From assembly GCA_017543645.1 (NCBI GenBank), contig JAFYFR010000062.1, positions 1 to 25,627 of the forward strand: a stretch of 25,627 nt of DNA, read 5' to 3'. This document shows positions 15,436 through 23,992 of this stretch, one piece after another. Position numbers and translations under genes: made by a program. The notes under the pieces were generated by a model. That model saw nothing but the letters and a program-made list of their open reading frames with translations, had not been told where the DNA came from and made no database searches. The DNA is from Bacteroidales bacterium (GTDB lineage: Bacteria; Bacteroidota; Bacteroidia; Bacteroidales; UBA3824). Each line of letters begins with the position of its first letter. Position 1 is the stretch's first letter.

Positions 15436-17484
15436 ATGTTGAAGAATATAGTCCTTTTAGCCGCTTTGTTGTTAGTTCCTTTCAGTTTGATTGCGCACCA
15501 GATTGATGAAGCGGAGCATTATTACGCCGCAATAAAAAAAATAGCTGCATCAGAGAACTTCTCGCCCGACAGCATGAGCGCGCTTTCTTCCAGCCTTGCC
15601 CACGGCAGCGAGAAATACCTCGCTGAGCTATTCAGCCAGCTCTCCGCCGAATGTGTAAGGCAGTCTGACGAGGAGACGGGATATTACGCCTCGCTACTGG
15701 CAGCAGTATGTTATTACGACAGACACTTGTACTGCGATGCGCTGAAATATGCAAACTTGGCGTTTTCGTTCAACCACACCCCCGGCCGCCTCACCTACCT
15801 CCATTTCATCAAGGGAAAAATCTACGTGGCTATGCAGAAGTTCGACCTCGCTTACGAGTCGTTTTCCACAGTGATGGAATCTCCCGACACAGACATCAAC
15901 CAGATGCTCAAGTGCGAGTCGTGCAAGGCTTTGTCGGAATATTACTTGCATTACAACAATGTAACAAAGGCGTTAGAGTACCTCCAGAGCTACACCTCCG
16001 CACAGGACACCATAGTGTGCGGAGGCTTAAACCGCAACTGCTGCATCCTACCAAGCGAGCTTCGGTGCAAATATCTTGACCGTAAGGTTTACATATCGGG
16101 CATCCAGACCATCACCGACCTCAACGAACAGAACCAGAGGCAGCGTACAGCCATTATACTTTTGGTTTCGGGCGGCGTGCTGATTCTCTCGTTCGCCTCA
16201 TTTGCCGCCTACCGGTGGGCGTCGCTCTCCAAAGCCAACGCGCGGCTGAATATGCGCAACCAGGGCATCGAAACACGGCAGAGCGAGTTAGAAGCAGCCC
16301 AGGCCGGCCTCACGTCGCTATCGCTGATAGCCGCCCAGACATCCAACGCCTTCCTCGTGGCCGACAGCACTGGAAAAATCACATGGGTGAACTCAGGCTT
16401 CGAGAAACTTTACAACCAGAACCTCCGCCAGTATATCCTCGAGAACGGCGAGAACCTTTTTTATTCTAACGACACTTCGCGCAAGACCGCCCTCGAAAAC
16501 TGCCGCGAGCTCCAGAAAACACAGATATGCCACTTTAAGTACATCGGCGGAACACGTCCCAAATGGATACTCAGCACAATATCCCCCGTGGTGGAGGCTA
16601 ACAAGATTAGCAAGTATGTGATTATCGAAAACGACATCACCGAAATAAAGAACTCCGAGCAGAAGCTTATCGAGAACAACGGCGAGCTAAAACAGCTTTC
16701 GGCAAATCTTGAAATCAAAAACCGAAGGATAACTGGCAGCCTCCGCTCCGCACAGATTATACAGCAGCTGCTACTGCCACTGCCTCAGACTATCAGCAAA
16801 TACTACCGCTCGTTTGTAATCTACCGGCCAAAGGACATTGTCTCGGGCGACTTCTACTGGTTTACCCACAGCGTGCTTACCGACACGAGCATTGTGGCTG
16901 TGGGCGACTGCACGGGACACGGCGTCCCCGGCGCAATGATGAGCGTGCTTATGATACGCATCCTCGACGAAATATCTGCCGCCAACGCCGACGTAACACC
17001 TGCCCAGATTCTCTCGCAGATGCAGAACAAGGTGGTGGAGATGCTCAAGCAGCGTCAGACCGACAACACCGACGGACTCGACATCACAATCGCCAAGATT
17101 CAGCGGCGCAAAGATACCGCCGACGTCACCATTGCCGGAGCTAAATCTTACTGCGCTTTCTATCAGATGGCGCACAATGCCACGCAGTTAGTCAAGGGTA
17201 CTAAAAAATCTATCGGTGGCGCCGACGAGGAGCAGAAGGTCTTCGAAGACCGTACCTTCGCACTCGCTTCCGGCGACCGTATATTCCTCAGCTCCGACGG
17301 CTTTATCGACCAGAACAACCCCGACCGCAAATGTATCGGCAGCCAGCGTTTTGCCGACATTATACAGCAGAGCTCGCAGCTCTCGATCGACAAGCAGAAA
17401 CAGTATATCGAAAACGCCCTTGCCCAATGGCAGCAAGACCAGCCACAGCGCGACGACATTTGCATTGTGGGTATTCAAATATAA
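15436..17484 (+). CDS. Membrane-anchored PAS/SpoIIE-type PP2C serine phosphatase
   Basis: This 682-residue protein has a signal peptide or N-terminal anchor (1-20), a periplasmic helical TPR-like region (about 22-190), one transmembrane helix (238-260), a PAS domain (about 300-402, NAFLVADSTGKITWVN), a coiled-coil linker and a C-terminal SpoIIE/PP2C phosphatase (440-682). Metal-binding acidic residues are visible in VSGDFYWF, VGDCTGHGVPGAMMS, LSSDGFID and QRDDICIVGI, so catalysis should be intact. Relatives of this kind dephosphorylate anti-sigma-factor antagonists or other regulatory proteins; the target is not identifiable here. The ATG at 15436 is preferred to the adjacent TTG at 15433 because it directly gives the hydrophobic leader. 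mazG starts 5 nt after the stop, so the two are probably cotranscribed. Confidence 0.93.
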   Translation: MLKNIVLLAALLLVPFSLIAHQIDEAEHYYAAIKKIAASENFSPDSMSALSSSLAHGSEKYLAELFSQLSAECVRQSDEETGYYASLLAAVCYYDRHLYCDALKYANLAFSFNHTPGRLTYLHFIKGKIYVAMQKFDLAYESFSTVMESPDTDINQMLKCESCKALSEYYLHYNNVTKALEYLQSYTSAQDTIVCGGLNRNCCILPSELRCKYLDRKVYISGIQTITDLNEQNQRQRTAIILLVSGGVLILSFASFAAYRWASLSKANARLNMRNQGIETRQSELEAAQAGLTSLSLIAAQTSNAFLVADSTGKITWVNSGFEKLYNQNLRQYILENGENLFYSNDTSRKTALENCRELQKTQICHFKYIGGTRPKWILSTISPVVEANKISKYVIIENDITEIKNSEQKLIENNGELKQLSANLEIKNRRITGSLRSAQIIQQLLLPLPQTISKYYRSFVIYRPKDIVSGDFYWFTHSVLTDTSIVAVGDCTGHGVPGAMMSVLMIRILDEISAANADVTPAQILSQMQNKVVEMLKQRQTDNTDGLDITIAKIQRRKDTADVTIAGAKSYCAFYQMAHNATQLVKGTKKSIGGADEEQKVFEDRTFALASGDRIFLSSDGFIDQNNPDRKCIGSQRFADIIQQSSQLSIDKQKQYIENALAQWQQDQPQRDDICIVGIQI

Positions 17485-17489
17485 TAGCT

Positions 17490-18272
17490 ATGAACAACAA
17501 AGACCTTGAACAATCGTTTGAGCAAATGCTCAACAACATCTACAAAATCCGCCGCGAATGTCCGTGGGATGCGGCACAAACTCCCGAAACTATCCGCCCC
17601 CTATCTATCGAAGAGGTGTACGAACTTAGCGACGCCATTATCAAAAACCATCCCGCCGACATTAAAAAAGAACTTGGCGACGTGCTTTTGCACATTATCC
17701 TATACGCTATAATGGCAGAGGAAAAAGGTCTGTTTGCTCTCAAAGACGTGTTCGATGCTCTTAACGAAAAACTCGTGTTCCGCCATCCGCATATTTTTGG
17801 CGACTACAAAGCCACCACTCCCGAAGAGGTGTCTAAAATGTGGGAACAGGTAAAACTCAAAGAAAAAGGCGGCAACAAAACCATACTCGGAGGCATTCCT
17901 TCGGCATTGCCATCTATAATAAAGGCATACCGAATATCCGACAAAGCAGCATCATCGGGCTTTGATTGGAACGACCGTCACGATGTGTGGGATAAGGTAA
18001 AAGAAGAAATTGCTGAATTTGAAGCCGAGGTAGACAACATGTCGCAAGAGAAAGCCGAAGCCGAATTTGGCGATGTACTTTTTGCAATGATCAACGCCGG
18101 ACGATTGTTCAACGTTAATGCCGACACCGCCCTCGAACGCACCAACCAAAAATTCACCTATCGTTTCAACTATATTGAGCAAAAAGCCAAAGAGCAGGGC
18201 AAAACCCTTAAACAAATGACCTTGGAAGAAATGGAGGCTCTCTGGCAACAAGCTAAGACAAAACAATTGTGA
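17490..18272 (+). CDS. mazG: Nucleoside triphosphate pyrophosphohydrolase MazG
   Basis: MazG hydrolyses NTPs and dNTPs to NMPs and pyrophosphate and is linked to clearing aberrant nucleotides and to (p)ppGpp-related stress. This 260-residue protein has the two-domain MazG layout of the E. coli type. The first half carries ECPWDAAQT (23-31), EEVYELSDAI (41-50) and KKELGDVLLHI (59-69). The second carries EEIAEFEAEV and AEFGDVLFAMI, each with the Exx(E)/ExxD metal-binding pattern. Ser/Ile stands where many homologues have Tyr/Leu in the motif after CPWD. The frame is open upstream to 17331 inside the phosphatase gene, but the ATG at 17490, 5 nt after that gene's stop, gives the standard N terminus. 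Its stop codon overlaps the first copy of the heptamer repeat. Confidence 0.95.
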   Translation: MNNKDLEQSFEQMLNNIYKIRRECPWDAAQTPETIRPLSIEEVYELSDAIIKNHPADIKKELGDVLLHIILYAIMAEEKGLFALKDVFDALNEKLVFRHPHIFGDYKATTPEEVSKMWEQVKLKEKGGNKTILGGIPSALPSIIKAYRISDKAASSGFDWNDRHDVWDKVKEEIAEFEAEVDNMSQEKAEAEFGDVLFAMINAGRLFNVNADTALERTNQKFTYRFNYIEQKAKEQGKTLKQMTLEEMEALWQQAKTKQL

Positions 18273-18305
18273 ATTGTGAATTATGAATTATGAATTATGA
18301 ATTGT
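18271..18305 (+). repeat. Five tandem heptanucleotides (GAATTAT/GAATTGT) forming the mazG-mscS junction
   Basis: The copies read GAATTGT, three times GAATTAT, then GAATTGT, starting inside the mazG stop codon and ending 6 nt past the proposed mscS ATG. ATG recurs every 7 bp, so each copy presents a start in a different frame. A related GATTATGAATTAT stretch occurs at 19133-19145. Confidence 0.9.
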
Positions 18306-19127
18306 ATCTTGGTAATTTCTGCAGAAAAGATTTGGGACGAGGCTGTTAAGCTCGTGGTATCATACGGACCCAAGTTGCTTTTGGCTATTGTAGTTCTGTT
18401 TGGCGGTTTTTGGATTATTAAGAAAATTGTCAAGCTGATTGCCTTATTGATGGAAAAACGCAATGTAGACGTATCTCTACGGTCGTTTCTGCAGTCGATA
18501 ATCAATGTGGCATTAAGGATTCTGCTGATAATATCAGTGCTGCAGATGGTGGGTGTGGAAACCACATCGTTTGTGGCAATGCTCGGCGCGGCAGGTTTGG
18601 CAATTGGTATGGCGTTGCAAGGCTCGCTCTCTAACTTTGCCGGCGGCGTGCTGATATTGCTCTTTAAACCTTACAAAGTGGGCGACTTGATAGAGGCGCA
18701 GGGCTACACCGGCACAGTAGACGACATTCAGATTTTCACTACCAAGCTTAAAACCGCCCAGGGACGCATTATCATAATCCCTAACGCCGCTCTCAGCAAC
18801 GGCAACATCGTAAACCACACTGTTAACGGCACCAACCGCGTGGACATCATTTTCAGCATCGACTACAACGCCGACATCGATCTCGCCAAGCAGACCCTTT
18901 TAGACGTTGCCAAAAACGCTCCCGGAGCATTGCCCGACCCTCCCGCCGTATGCGTGGTATATTCGCTCGGCGACAGCAGCGTAAACATCCGCCAGAGCAC
19001 CTACTGCAATCCCCCCGACTATTGGGACGTCTATTTCTACAATATGGAGCAAGGTAAGAAAGCCTTAGACAGAGCCGGAGTTAACATTCCATTCCCACAG
19101 ATGGATGTGTTCATAAAGAACAAATAA
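18297..19127 (+). CDS. mscS: MscS-type small-conductance mechanosensitive channel
   Basis: This 276-residue inner-membrane protein is close in length to E. coli MscS and should open under membrane tension to release solutes on osmotic downshock. It has three transmembrane helices (about 22-45, 65-85 and 91-125). The pore-lining third helix shows the Gly/Ala packing pattern (MLGAAGLAIGMALQGSLSNF), followed by the beta-domain start LLFKPYKVGDLIE and the pattern GTVDDIQIFTTKL. The cytoplasmic cage domain continues to the end. The start is uncertain: the ATG at 18297 lies in a heptamer repeat, and a TTG a few codons later (18309) is possible. It follows mazG by 24 nt and converges with the LRR gene 21 nt downstream; no terminator is visible there. 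Confidence 0.93.
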   Translation: MNCILVISAEKIWDEAVKLVVSYGPKLLLAIVVLFGGFWIIKKIVKLIALLMEKRNVDVSLRSFLQSIINVALRILLIISVLQMVGVETTSFVAMLGAAGLAIGMALQGSLSNFAGGVLILLFKPYKVGDLIEAQGYTGTVDDIQIFTTKLKTAQGRIIIIPNAALSNGNIVNHTVNGTNRVDIIFSIDYNADIDLAKQTLLDVAKNAPGALPDPPAVCVVYSLGDSSVNIRQSTYCNPPDYWDVYFYNMEQGKKALDRAGVNIPFPQMDVFIKNK

Positions 19128-19148
19128 AATGCGATTATGAATTATCCA

Positions 19149-21776
19149 TTAATTCACGCTCACTTTGTACGTTTTTCCGCCGATTGTTACGATGAATATA
19201 CCTGATTTGGCGAGAGATAATTCCTCGTGTGTTGATTCTGTGGTGGCAGATTTAATGGTGCGGCCGCTGAGGTCTACTATGGAGTAATCCATATCGGGCT
19301 GAGCATCGATATAGATTGTGCCGCCAAACGACCATACTTTTGTTTCCTCGGTTTCGGATACTGACGATACGGGGGTTACTACCTCGGCGGGGTCGGTGGA
19401 GATTTCGTTGTCTTCTTCGTTGTTGTTGCCGCTGGGGAACACCACGCGGATGCGGTCGGGGAACACGGTGGCAGCTTTGGCGGTGAAGGGGTTGTCGTTA
19501 CCTGTGTAGGTAAGGTAGCAGCGCATAGGATCAATCCACGCGCCTTTGCCTGCAAGCACAAACTCGCCTGCCTCTATTCCGTCTTCTTCTACCTTTACGG
19601 CGGCAAATCCGTATTCGTTGGTAGCATCTGCTTGCCATATCCACTTAGAGTATATGCCCATTAGCTCCCAGCCATTTGTGCCGTTGGGGTTGATGGTTCG
19701 GGTGGGCTGGAGGGTGATTTTGTTTTCGCCTTCGTCTTTGAATTCTATGGATGTGAAGTCCTCAGCGGGAGAGAATATGTACGGGGTGTTGGCTTTGATG
19801 TCGGTTATCTTGTCTGATAATTTGGCGGTCCATACGCCTTGGTCGTCGGGGCCTACTTTGGTGATGGTGTGGAACGTGCCTTTTATATTCTTGCCGGCGG
19901 CAAAGCCGAATGGGAGCATAATAGTGGCGGTAACACCTTTGGTAAAGTTTCGGAAGAAAACTACCTTGTCTACCGGGGTTTCATTAGTAATTTCGAGAAA
20001 TGGATTAGAGTTGTAGTCTAAGTCGCCTTGTAATTCGGCGGTTGTTTCTTTGTTAAACTCCAAAATGGTGAGCGCGCCGCTGGGCGTTATCTTAAACGTT
20101 GCGTCGTTTATGAATGTGGCGTTGATGTTAGAAGAGTTGCACAATTCGGCATCTTTGCGTACATGAATGATGGTTGCTTCGTTATCTTTGAAATCACGAA
20201 TGGCATCCTCCCATAGAATGTTTGTAGGTTTGTCTGTTTCGCAGAATACATCGCTGATGTTTATGCAACCTTTGAAACTGAAATTACCAATCTTGGTAAG
20301 CTTAGAGGGAATTGTTACCGAGGTTAGCTTAGTACAATTTAGAAATGCTATTTGATTTGTCTTTTCTACAGTTTGGGGTATAATGTATGCGCCCTGCTTG
20401 GTTACGGGGCATCTGTACAGAATGGTCTTATACTTGTCAAACAGCACGCCATCTTCAGCGGAGAATTTTTGGTTTTCTTTTGCCACCGTTACAGCGCAGT
20501 CAAAAGCACCATCCCCTATGGTTGTAACATTGGCAGGTATAAAGAATGATTCAAGACTTGAACAATTCTGAAACGCATTAGTTCCGATTGATGTTAACAT
20601 GGCATTCTCAGCAATAGTTACTTCGGCAAGGCTGGTGCAGCCAGCAAATGCAACATTCCCTATTTTAGTAACGCGTGCTGGCAGCGACACCTTTGTTATT
20701 GTTTGAAGACCAGTTAAAAATGAGTCAGGTATTACTAAGACAGCTGAGCCTTCTTCTATTGTCAGCTCTTTTAAGCCGCTGCCAGTGAATATGTAGCTAT
20801 TGAGTGTGGTAACGCTGCCCGGTATGGTAAACGATTCGAGGCTTTCACAACTGGCGAACGCCCACGCTCCTATTGAGGTCATCTTGCTGTTTTTCGTGTC
20901 AATTGTTACTTCTGCCAGTCTGGTGCAGCCAGCAAATGCCCTATCCCCTATTTTAGTAACGCGTGCTGGCAGCGACACCTTTTCTATATTCGTGTTATTG
21001 CTTAAAAAAGCTATCGGTATTGCTAACTCTGTCTTGCCGTCGCCCTCTTCTATTGTAAGTTCGTTTATGCCGCTGCCCGTGAACATATCGGCGCCCAGTG
21101 TGGTAACGCTACCCGGTATGGTAAACGATTTGAGGCTTGTGCAGCCATTGAGCGCACCGGCAGCTATTGATTCTAACCGGCTTTTCTTTGCGAATGTTAC
21201 TTCTGCCAGGCTGGTGCAGCCAGCAAATGCCGCAGTACCTATTTCTGTAACGCGTGCTGGCAGCGTCACCGTTGTTATTGTTTGAAGACTATTTAAAAAT
21301 GAGGCAGGTATTACTAAGTCAGCTGTGCCATCTTCTATTGTCAGCTCTTTTAAGCCGCTGCCCGTGAATATGTTGGGATTGAGTGTGGTAACGCTGCCCG
21401 GTATGGTAAACGATTCGAGGCTTTTGCAGCCATTGAACGCTCCAATGTTTATTGTCGTTAGCTTGCTGTCCTTCGGAAATGTTACTTTTGCAAGGTTGGT
21501 GCAGGAACGGAATGCTCCAATAGCAATGGCTGTAACAGGGTATACCGCACCATTATAATTAATTTGGGACGGGATAGTTACTTCTGTGGGCAGATTTTGT
21601 GTGTCGTAACTATATATAGTTACAGTTTTATTATCATCGTTTAATGCGTAATAAAGTCCATCTACGATGATTGGTTCCTCCGCCAAGCCCGCCGTGGCTA
21701 CCAACAGCAGCATAAACAATGCGAGGGTGAAGAGGCCTTTATACCCCTCTCCGTTAGCTTTTTGGTAATGTTTCAT
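19149..21776 (-). CDS. BspA-like leucine-rich repeat (LRR_5) secreted protein with shared C-terminal tail
   Basis: This 875-residue protein has a signal peptide (1-32, cleavage AGLA|EE), a short lead-in domain (VDGLYYALNDDNKTV) and LRR_5 repeats to about residue 560 with the pattern AFAGCTSLAEVTIxxxxxLTSIG and FTIPGSVTTL. Three tandem higher-order units of about 95 residues are clear. A non-repeat beta domain (about 575-770, MLPFGFAAGKNIKG, NGWELMGIYSKW) and an acidic linker follow. The last 75 residues (TPVSSV, KVWSFG, IVDLSGR, KSGIFIV) match the tails of the giant protease and the broken gene at 1-1247. Such proteins are usually surface-exposed adhesins of Bacteroidota; the ligand is unknown. 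It lies 28 nt downstream of lpxA with no promoter or terminator seen between, so it may be read through from the lipid A operon. Confidence 0.93.
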   Translation of the reverse strand: MKHYQKANGEGYKGLFTLALFMLLLVATAGLAEEPIIVDGLYYALNDDNKTVTIYSYDTQNLPTEVTIPSQINYNGAVYPVTAIAIGAFRSCTNLAKVTFPKDSKLTTINIGAFNGCKSLESFTIPGSVTTLNPNIFTGSGLKELTIEDGTADLVIPASFLNSLQTITTVTLPARVTEIGTAAFAGCTSLAEVTFAKKSRLESIAAGALNGCTSLKSFTIPGSVTTLGADMFTGSGINELTIEEGDGKTELAIPIAFLSNNTNIEKVSLPARVTKIGDRAFAGCTRLAEVTIDTKNSKMTSIGAWAFASCESLESFTIPGSVTTLNSYIFTGSGLKELTIEEGSAVLVIPDSFLTGLQTITKVSLPARVTKIGNVAFAGCTSLAEVTIAENAMLTSIGTNAFQNCSSLESFFIPANVTTIGDGAFDCAVTVAKENQKFSAEDGVLFDKYKTILYRCPVTKQGAYIIPQTVEKTNQIAFLNCTKLTSVTIPSKLTKIGNFSFKGCINISDVFCETDKPTNILWEDAIRDFKDNEATIIHVRKDAELCNSSNINATFINDATFKITPSGALTILEFNKETTAELQGDLDYNSNPFLEITNETPVDKVVFFRNFTKGVTATIMLPFGFAAGKNIKGTFHTITKVGPDDQGVWTAKLSDKITDIKANTPYIFSPAEDFTSIEFKDEGENKITLQPTRTINPNGTNGWELMGIYSKWIWQADATNEYGFAAVKVEEDGIEAGEFVLAGKGAWIDPMRCYLTYTGNDNPFTAKAATVFPDRIRVVFPSGNNNEEDNEISTDPAEVVTPVSSVSETEETKVWSFGGTIYIDAQPDMDYSIVDLSGRTIKSATTESTHEELSLAKSGIFIVTIGGKTYKVSVN
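20588..21460 (-). repeat. Three higher-order LRR units, similar at DNA level
   Basis: Near-identical blocks containing GTGTGGTAACGCT recur at about 20804, 21098 and 21383, giving a period of about 285-295 bp. Each encodes a set of leucine-rich repeats (TIPGSVTTL, FTGSGLKELTIE, LPARVTKIG, AFAGCTSLAEV). Confidence 0.85.
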
Positions 21777-21804
21777 TTCAACTCAGTAAACTTGTTTTAA
21801 ATAA

Positions 21805-22581
21805 TTACTTCATCCCCTTGATAATTCCGTGTTTCGATTTGTTGATAAATTTGATTATCTCGTCGCGTTCGGGACAGGCGGGAATGTCGCTTTCGAGTTT
21901 TTTTAACGCTTGTGTGGTGTTAAGCCCCTGCTGGAATATAATGCGGTAGCAGTCGTGTATAAGGTTGATGGTGTCTTGTGCGAATCCGCGGCGGGTGAGG
22001 CCCACGATGTTGATTCCGCAGTATTGCAGCGGTTCGCGTCCGCATTTGACATACGGGGGCACGTCTTTCTGTACGCCCGACATTCCGCTGGTCATAGAGT
22101 GCGTGCCGATGTTAGAGAACTGCAGAATGGCCGAGCCGCCGCCTATCACAGCCCAGTCGTCGATAGTTACCTCGCCGGCTATCTGTGTAGCGTTAGAAAT
22201 GATGATATGGCTTCCGATCACGCAGTCGTGTCCCACGTGGCAGTATGCCATTATAAGGTTATTGCTGCCGATAACGGTCTTGCCCTTGGAGGCTGTGCCG
22301 CGGTTGAGGGTAACACATTCGCGGATGGTGTTGTTGTCGCCGAGCTCGAGGGTGGTGTATTCGCCTACGAACTTAAGGTCTTGGGGAATGGCGCCGATGC
22401 ACGCGCCCGGGAAAAACCTGTTGTTTTTGCCTATACGTGACCCCGACATAATGTGGACGTTGGAAACAAGCGTGCAGCCGTCGCCTATCTCTACGTCGTC
22501 GTCCACAACGCAGAACGGACCGATTGTAACATCCTTGCCGATTTTTGCGCCGGGGTGCACTTCTGAAAATTGATGTATCAT
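21805..22581 (-). CDS. lpxA: UDP-N-acetylglucosamine acyltransferase LpxA
   Basis: LpxA transfers a 3-hydroxyacyl chain from acyl-carrier protein to the 3-OH of UDP-GlcNAc, the first step of lipid A synthesis, in the cytosol. This 258-residue protein has a left-handed beta-helix built from hexapeptide repeats (VHPGAKIGKDVTIGPF, then IGSHIIISNATQIAG) and the catalytic histidine in CHVGHDC (His118, matching E. coli His125). The C-terminal helical part begins after DVPPYVKCGREPLQYCGIN and contains GLTRRGF. The length is normal. It starts 12 nt after the lpxC/fabZ stop and is the last lipid A gene of the cluster. Confidence 0.97.
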   Translation of the reverse strand: MIHQFSEVHPGAKIGKDVTIGPFCVVDDDVEIGDGCTLVSNVHIMSGSRIGKNNRFFPGACIGAIPQDLKFVGEYTTLELGDNNTIRECVTLNRGTASKGKTVIGSNNLIMAYCHVGHDCVIGSHIIISNATQIAGEVTIDDWAVIGGGSAILQFSNIGTHSMTSGMSGVQKDVPPYVKCGREPLQYCGINIVGLTRRGFAQDTINLIHDCYRIIFQQGLNTTQALKKLESDIPACPERDEIIKFINKSKHGIIKGMK

Positions 22582-22593
22582 AATCAGTTTGTT

Positions 22594-23991
22594 TTATCTG
22601 TTTTTAGTAATCATTGCGGTAAGTTCGCCCTCGCTTACAACCGATCCGTTAACAAAAGCCTGTCCGCGCATCGAAACTATGCCTCGGCGGATTGGCTCGG
22701 TGAGCTCGAGTTTGAATACGAGCACGTCGCCGGGTATTACTTTGCCTTTGAACTTAACTTTGTCGATTTTAACGAAATATGTTGAGTAGTGCTCGGGTTC
22801 GTCTACGTTGCTGAGCACGAGGATGCCGCCTGTCTGCGCCATTGCCTCTATCTGAAGCACGCCCGGCATAACGGGTTCGCCCGGGAAGTGGCCTTGGAAG
22901 AACGGCTCGTTGAATGTGATATTTTTGATACCCACAATCTCGGTTTTGGTCATCTCTATAATCTTGTCTACCAAGAGGAAGGGATAGCGGTGGGGCATAA
23001 TCTCCTTAATGCGGTTGATGTCGATGATGGCGGGTTTGGTTATGTCAAACTCCACCTTCTGACCTTTCTGTTTCGATTTCTTGATTTCCTGACGGATAAG
23101 TTTGGCAAACTGTACGTTTGACGCGTGTCCGGGACGTGTGGCGAGGATTTTGCCCTTGATGGGCATACCAATGAGGGCGAGGTCGCCCACGAGGTCGAGT
23201 AGCTTGTGGCGTGCTGGCTCGTTGGCAAATATCAGCTCCTCTTCGTTGAGTATGCCGCGGCCCTTGGCATTAACTCTCGGACGGCCGAGCTTGTCTGACA
23301 AAGTGTTGAGTTCTTCCTGTGTTTTTTCCGAATCCATTATCACAAGGGCGTTGTTGAGCGTGCCGCCTTTTATCAGGTTGTTGTTAACAAGGTATTCCAC
23401 TTCGCGCAAGAAACAGAAAGTCTTGCAGGGGGCAATCTCTTCGGGATATGTCTTAAACGAGTTTAATGTGGCATACTGGTTGCCAAGCACGGGCGAGTTG
23501 TAGTCTACCATTACATTAAACGATATATTGTCGTCGGGGAAGGTCATCAGCTCTATGCCCTTTTCCTCGTCGCTGTAATTGATATTGTTTTTTACAACGT
23601 AGTAAACTTTTTCGGCTTCTTGCTCTACAATGCCTGCCTCCAAGAGGTTTTTAACAAATGTAGCTGAGCAACCGTCGAGTATCGGGGTTTCGGGCGCGTT
23701 AATCTCTATCAAGATATTGTCGATGCCGAGAGCATAAACTGCCGACATAACGTGCTCGATAGTGCCCACCTTTGCGCCGTTTTCTTCGATTGTGGTGCTG
23801 CGTGTGGTGTCGGTAACGTTGTCTACTATGGCGCGTATTTCGGGTTGGTTTTCAAGGTCGATACGTTTAAAACGGTAGCCGAAGTTTTCGGGAGCGGGCT
23901 TGAATGTCATCTCTACTGCCACGCCTGTGTGCAGGCCTTTGCCTTTGAGCGTTGCGCCGGGCTGCTTAATGGTTTTCTGTTTCTCTGCCAT
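22594..23991 (-). CDS. lpxC/fabZ: Bifunctional LpxC (UDP-3-O-acyl-GlcNAc deacetylase) - FabZ (3-hydroxyacyl-ACP dehydratase)
   Basis: This 465-residue fusion joins the committed deacetylation step of lipid A synthesis with a fatty-acid dehydratase. The LpxC part (1-about 305) keeps the zinc and catalytic residues: Glu79 and His80 in TIEHVMSA, His262 and Asp266 in RHKLLDLVGD, and His289 in PGHASN. The FabZ part (about 320-465) has MPHRYPFLLVD (His334), HFPGEPVMPG and the catalytic Glu382 in QIEAMAQTGG. The linker is a lysine-rich helix (EIKKSKQKGQK). LpxC-FabZ fusions are an established feature of Bacteroidota, so this is a lineage marker rather than an oddity. It starts one nucleotide after the lpxD stop, implying tight coupling. 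Both substrates are 3-hydroxyacyl products, which may balance lipid A against phospholipid supply. Confidence 0.97.
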   Translation of the reverse strand: MAEKQKTIKQPGATLKGKGLHTGVAVEMTFKPAPENFGYRFKRIDLENQPEIRAIVDNVTDTTRSTTIEENGAKVGTIEHVMSAVYALGIDNILIEINAPETPILDGCSATFVKNLLEAGIVEQEAEKVYYVVKNNINYSDEEKGIELMTFPDDNISFNVMVDYNSPVLGNQYATLNSFKTYPEEIAPCKTFCFLREVEYLVNNNLIKGGTLNNALVIMDSEKTQEELNTLSDKLGRPRVNAKGRGILNEEELIFANEPARHKLLDLVGDLALIGMPIKGKILATRPGHASNVQFAKLIRQEIKKSKQKGQKVEFDITKPAIIDINRIKEIMPHRYPFLLVDKIIEMTKTEIVGIKNITFNEPFFQGHFPGEPVMPGVLQIEAMAQTGGILVLSNVDEPEHYSTYFVKIDKVKFKGKVIPGDVLVFKLELTEPIRRGIVSMRGQAFVNGSVVSEGELTAMITKNR

Positions 23992-23992
23992 G

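Noticed and set aside
14291..17484. Higher GC of the EEP and phosphatase genes as a sign of horizontal transfer
   Set aside because: By eye the lpx genes are similarly GC-rich while surface and repeat genes are lower. The contrast tracks gene type rather than marking an island, and I could not compute it properly.
17331..17489. Upstream extension of mazG inside the phosphatase gene
   Set aside because: The extension has no homology and overlaps the conserved end of the phosphatase in another frame. The ATG at 17490 gives the normal MazG N terminus.
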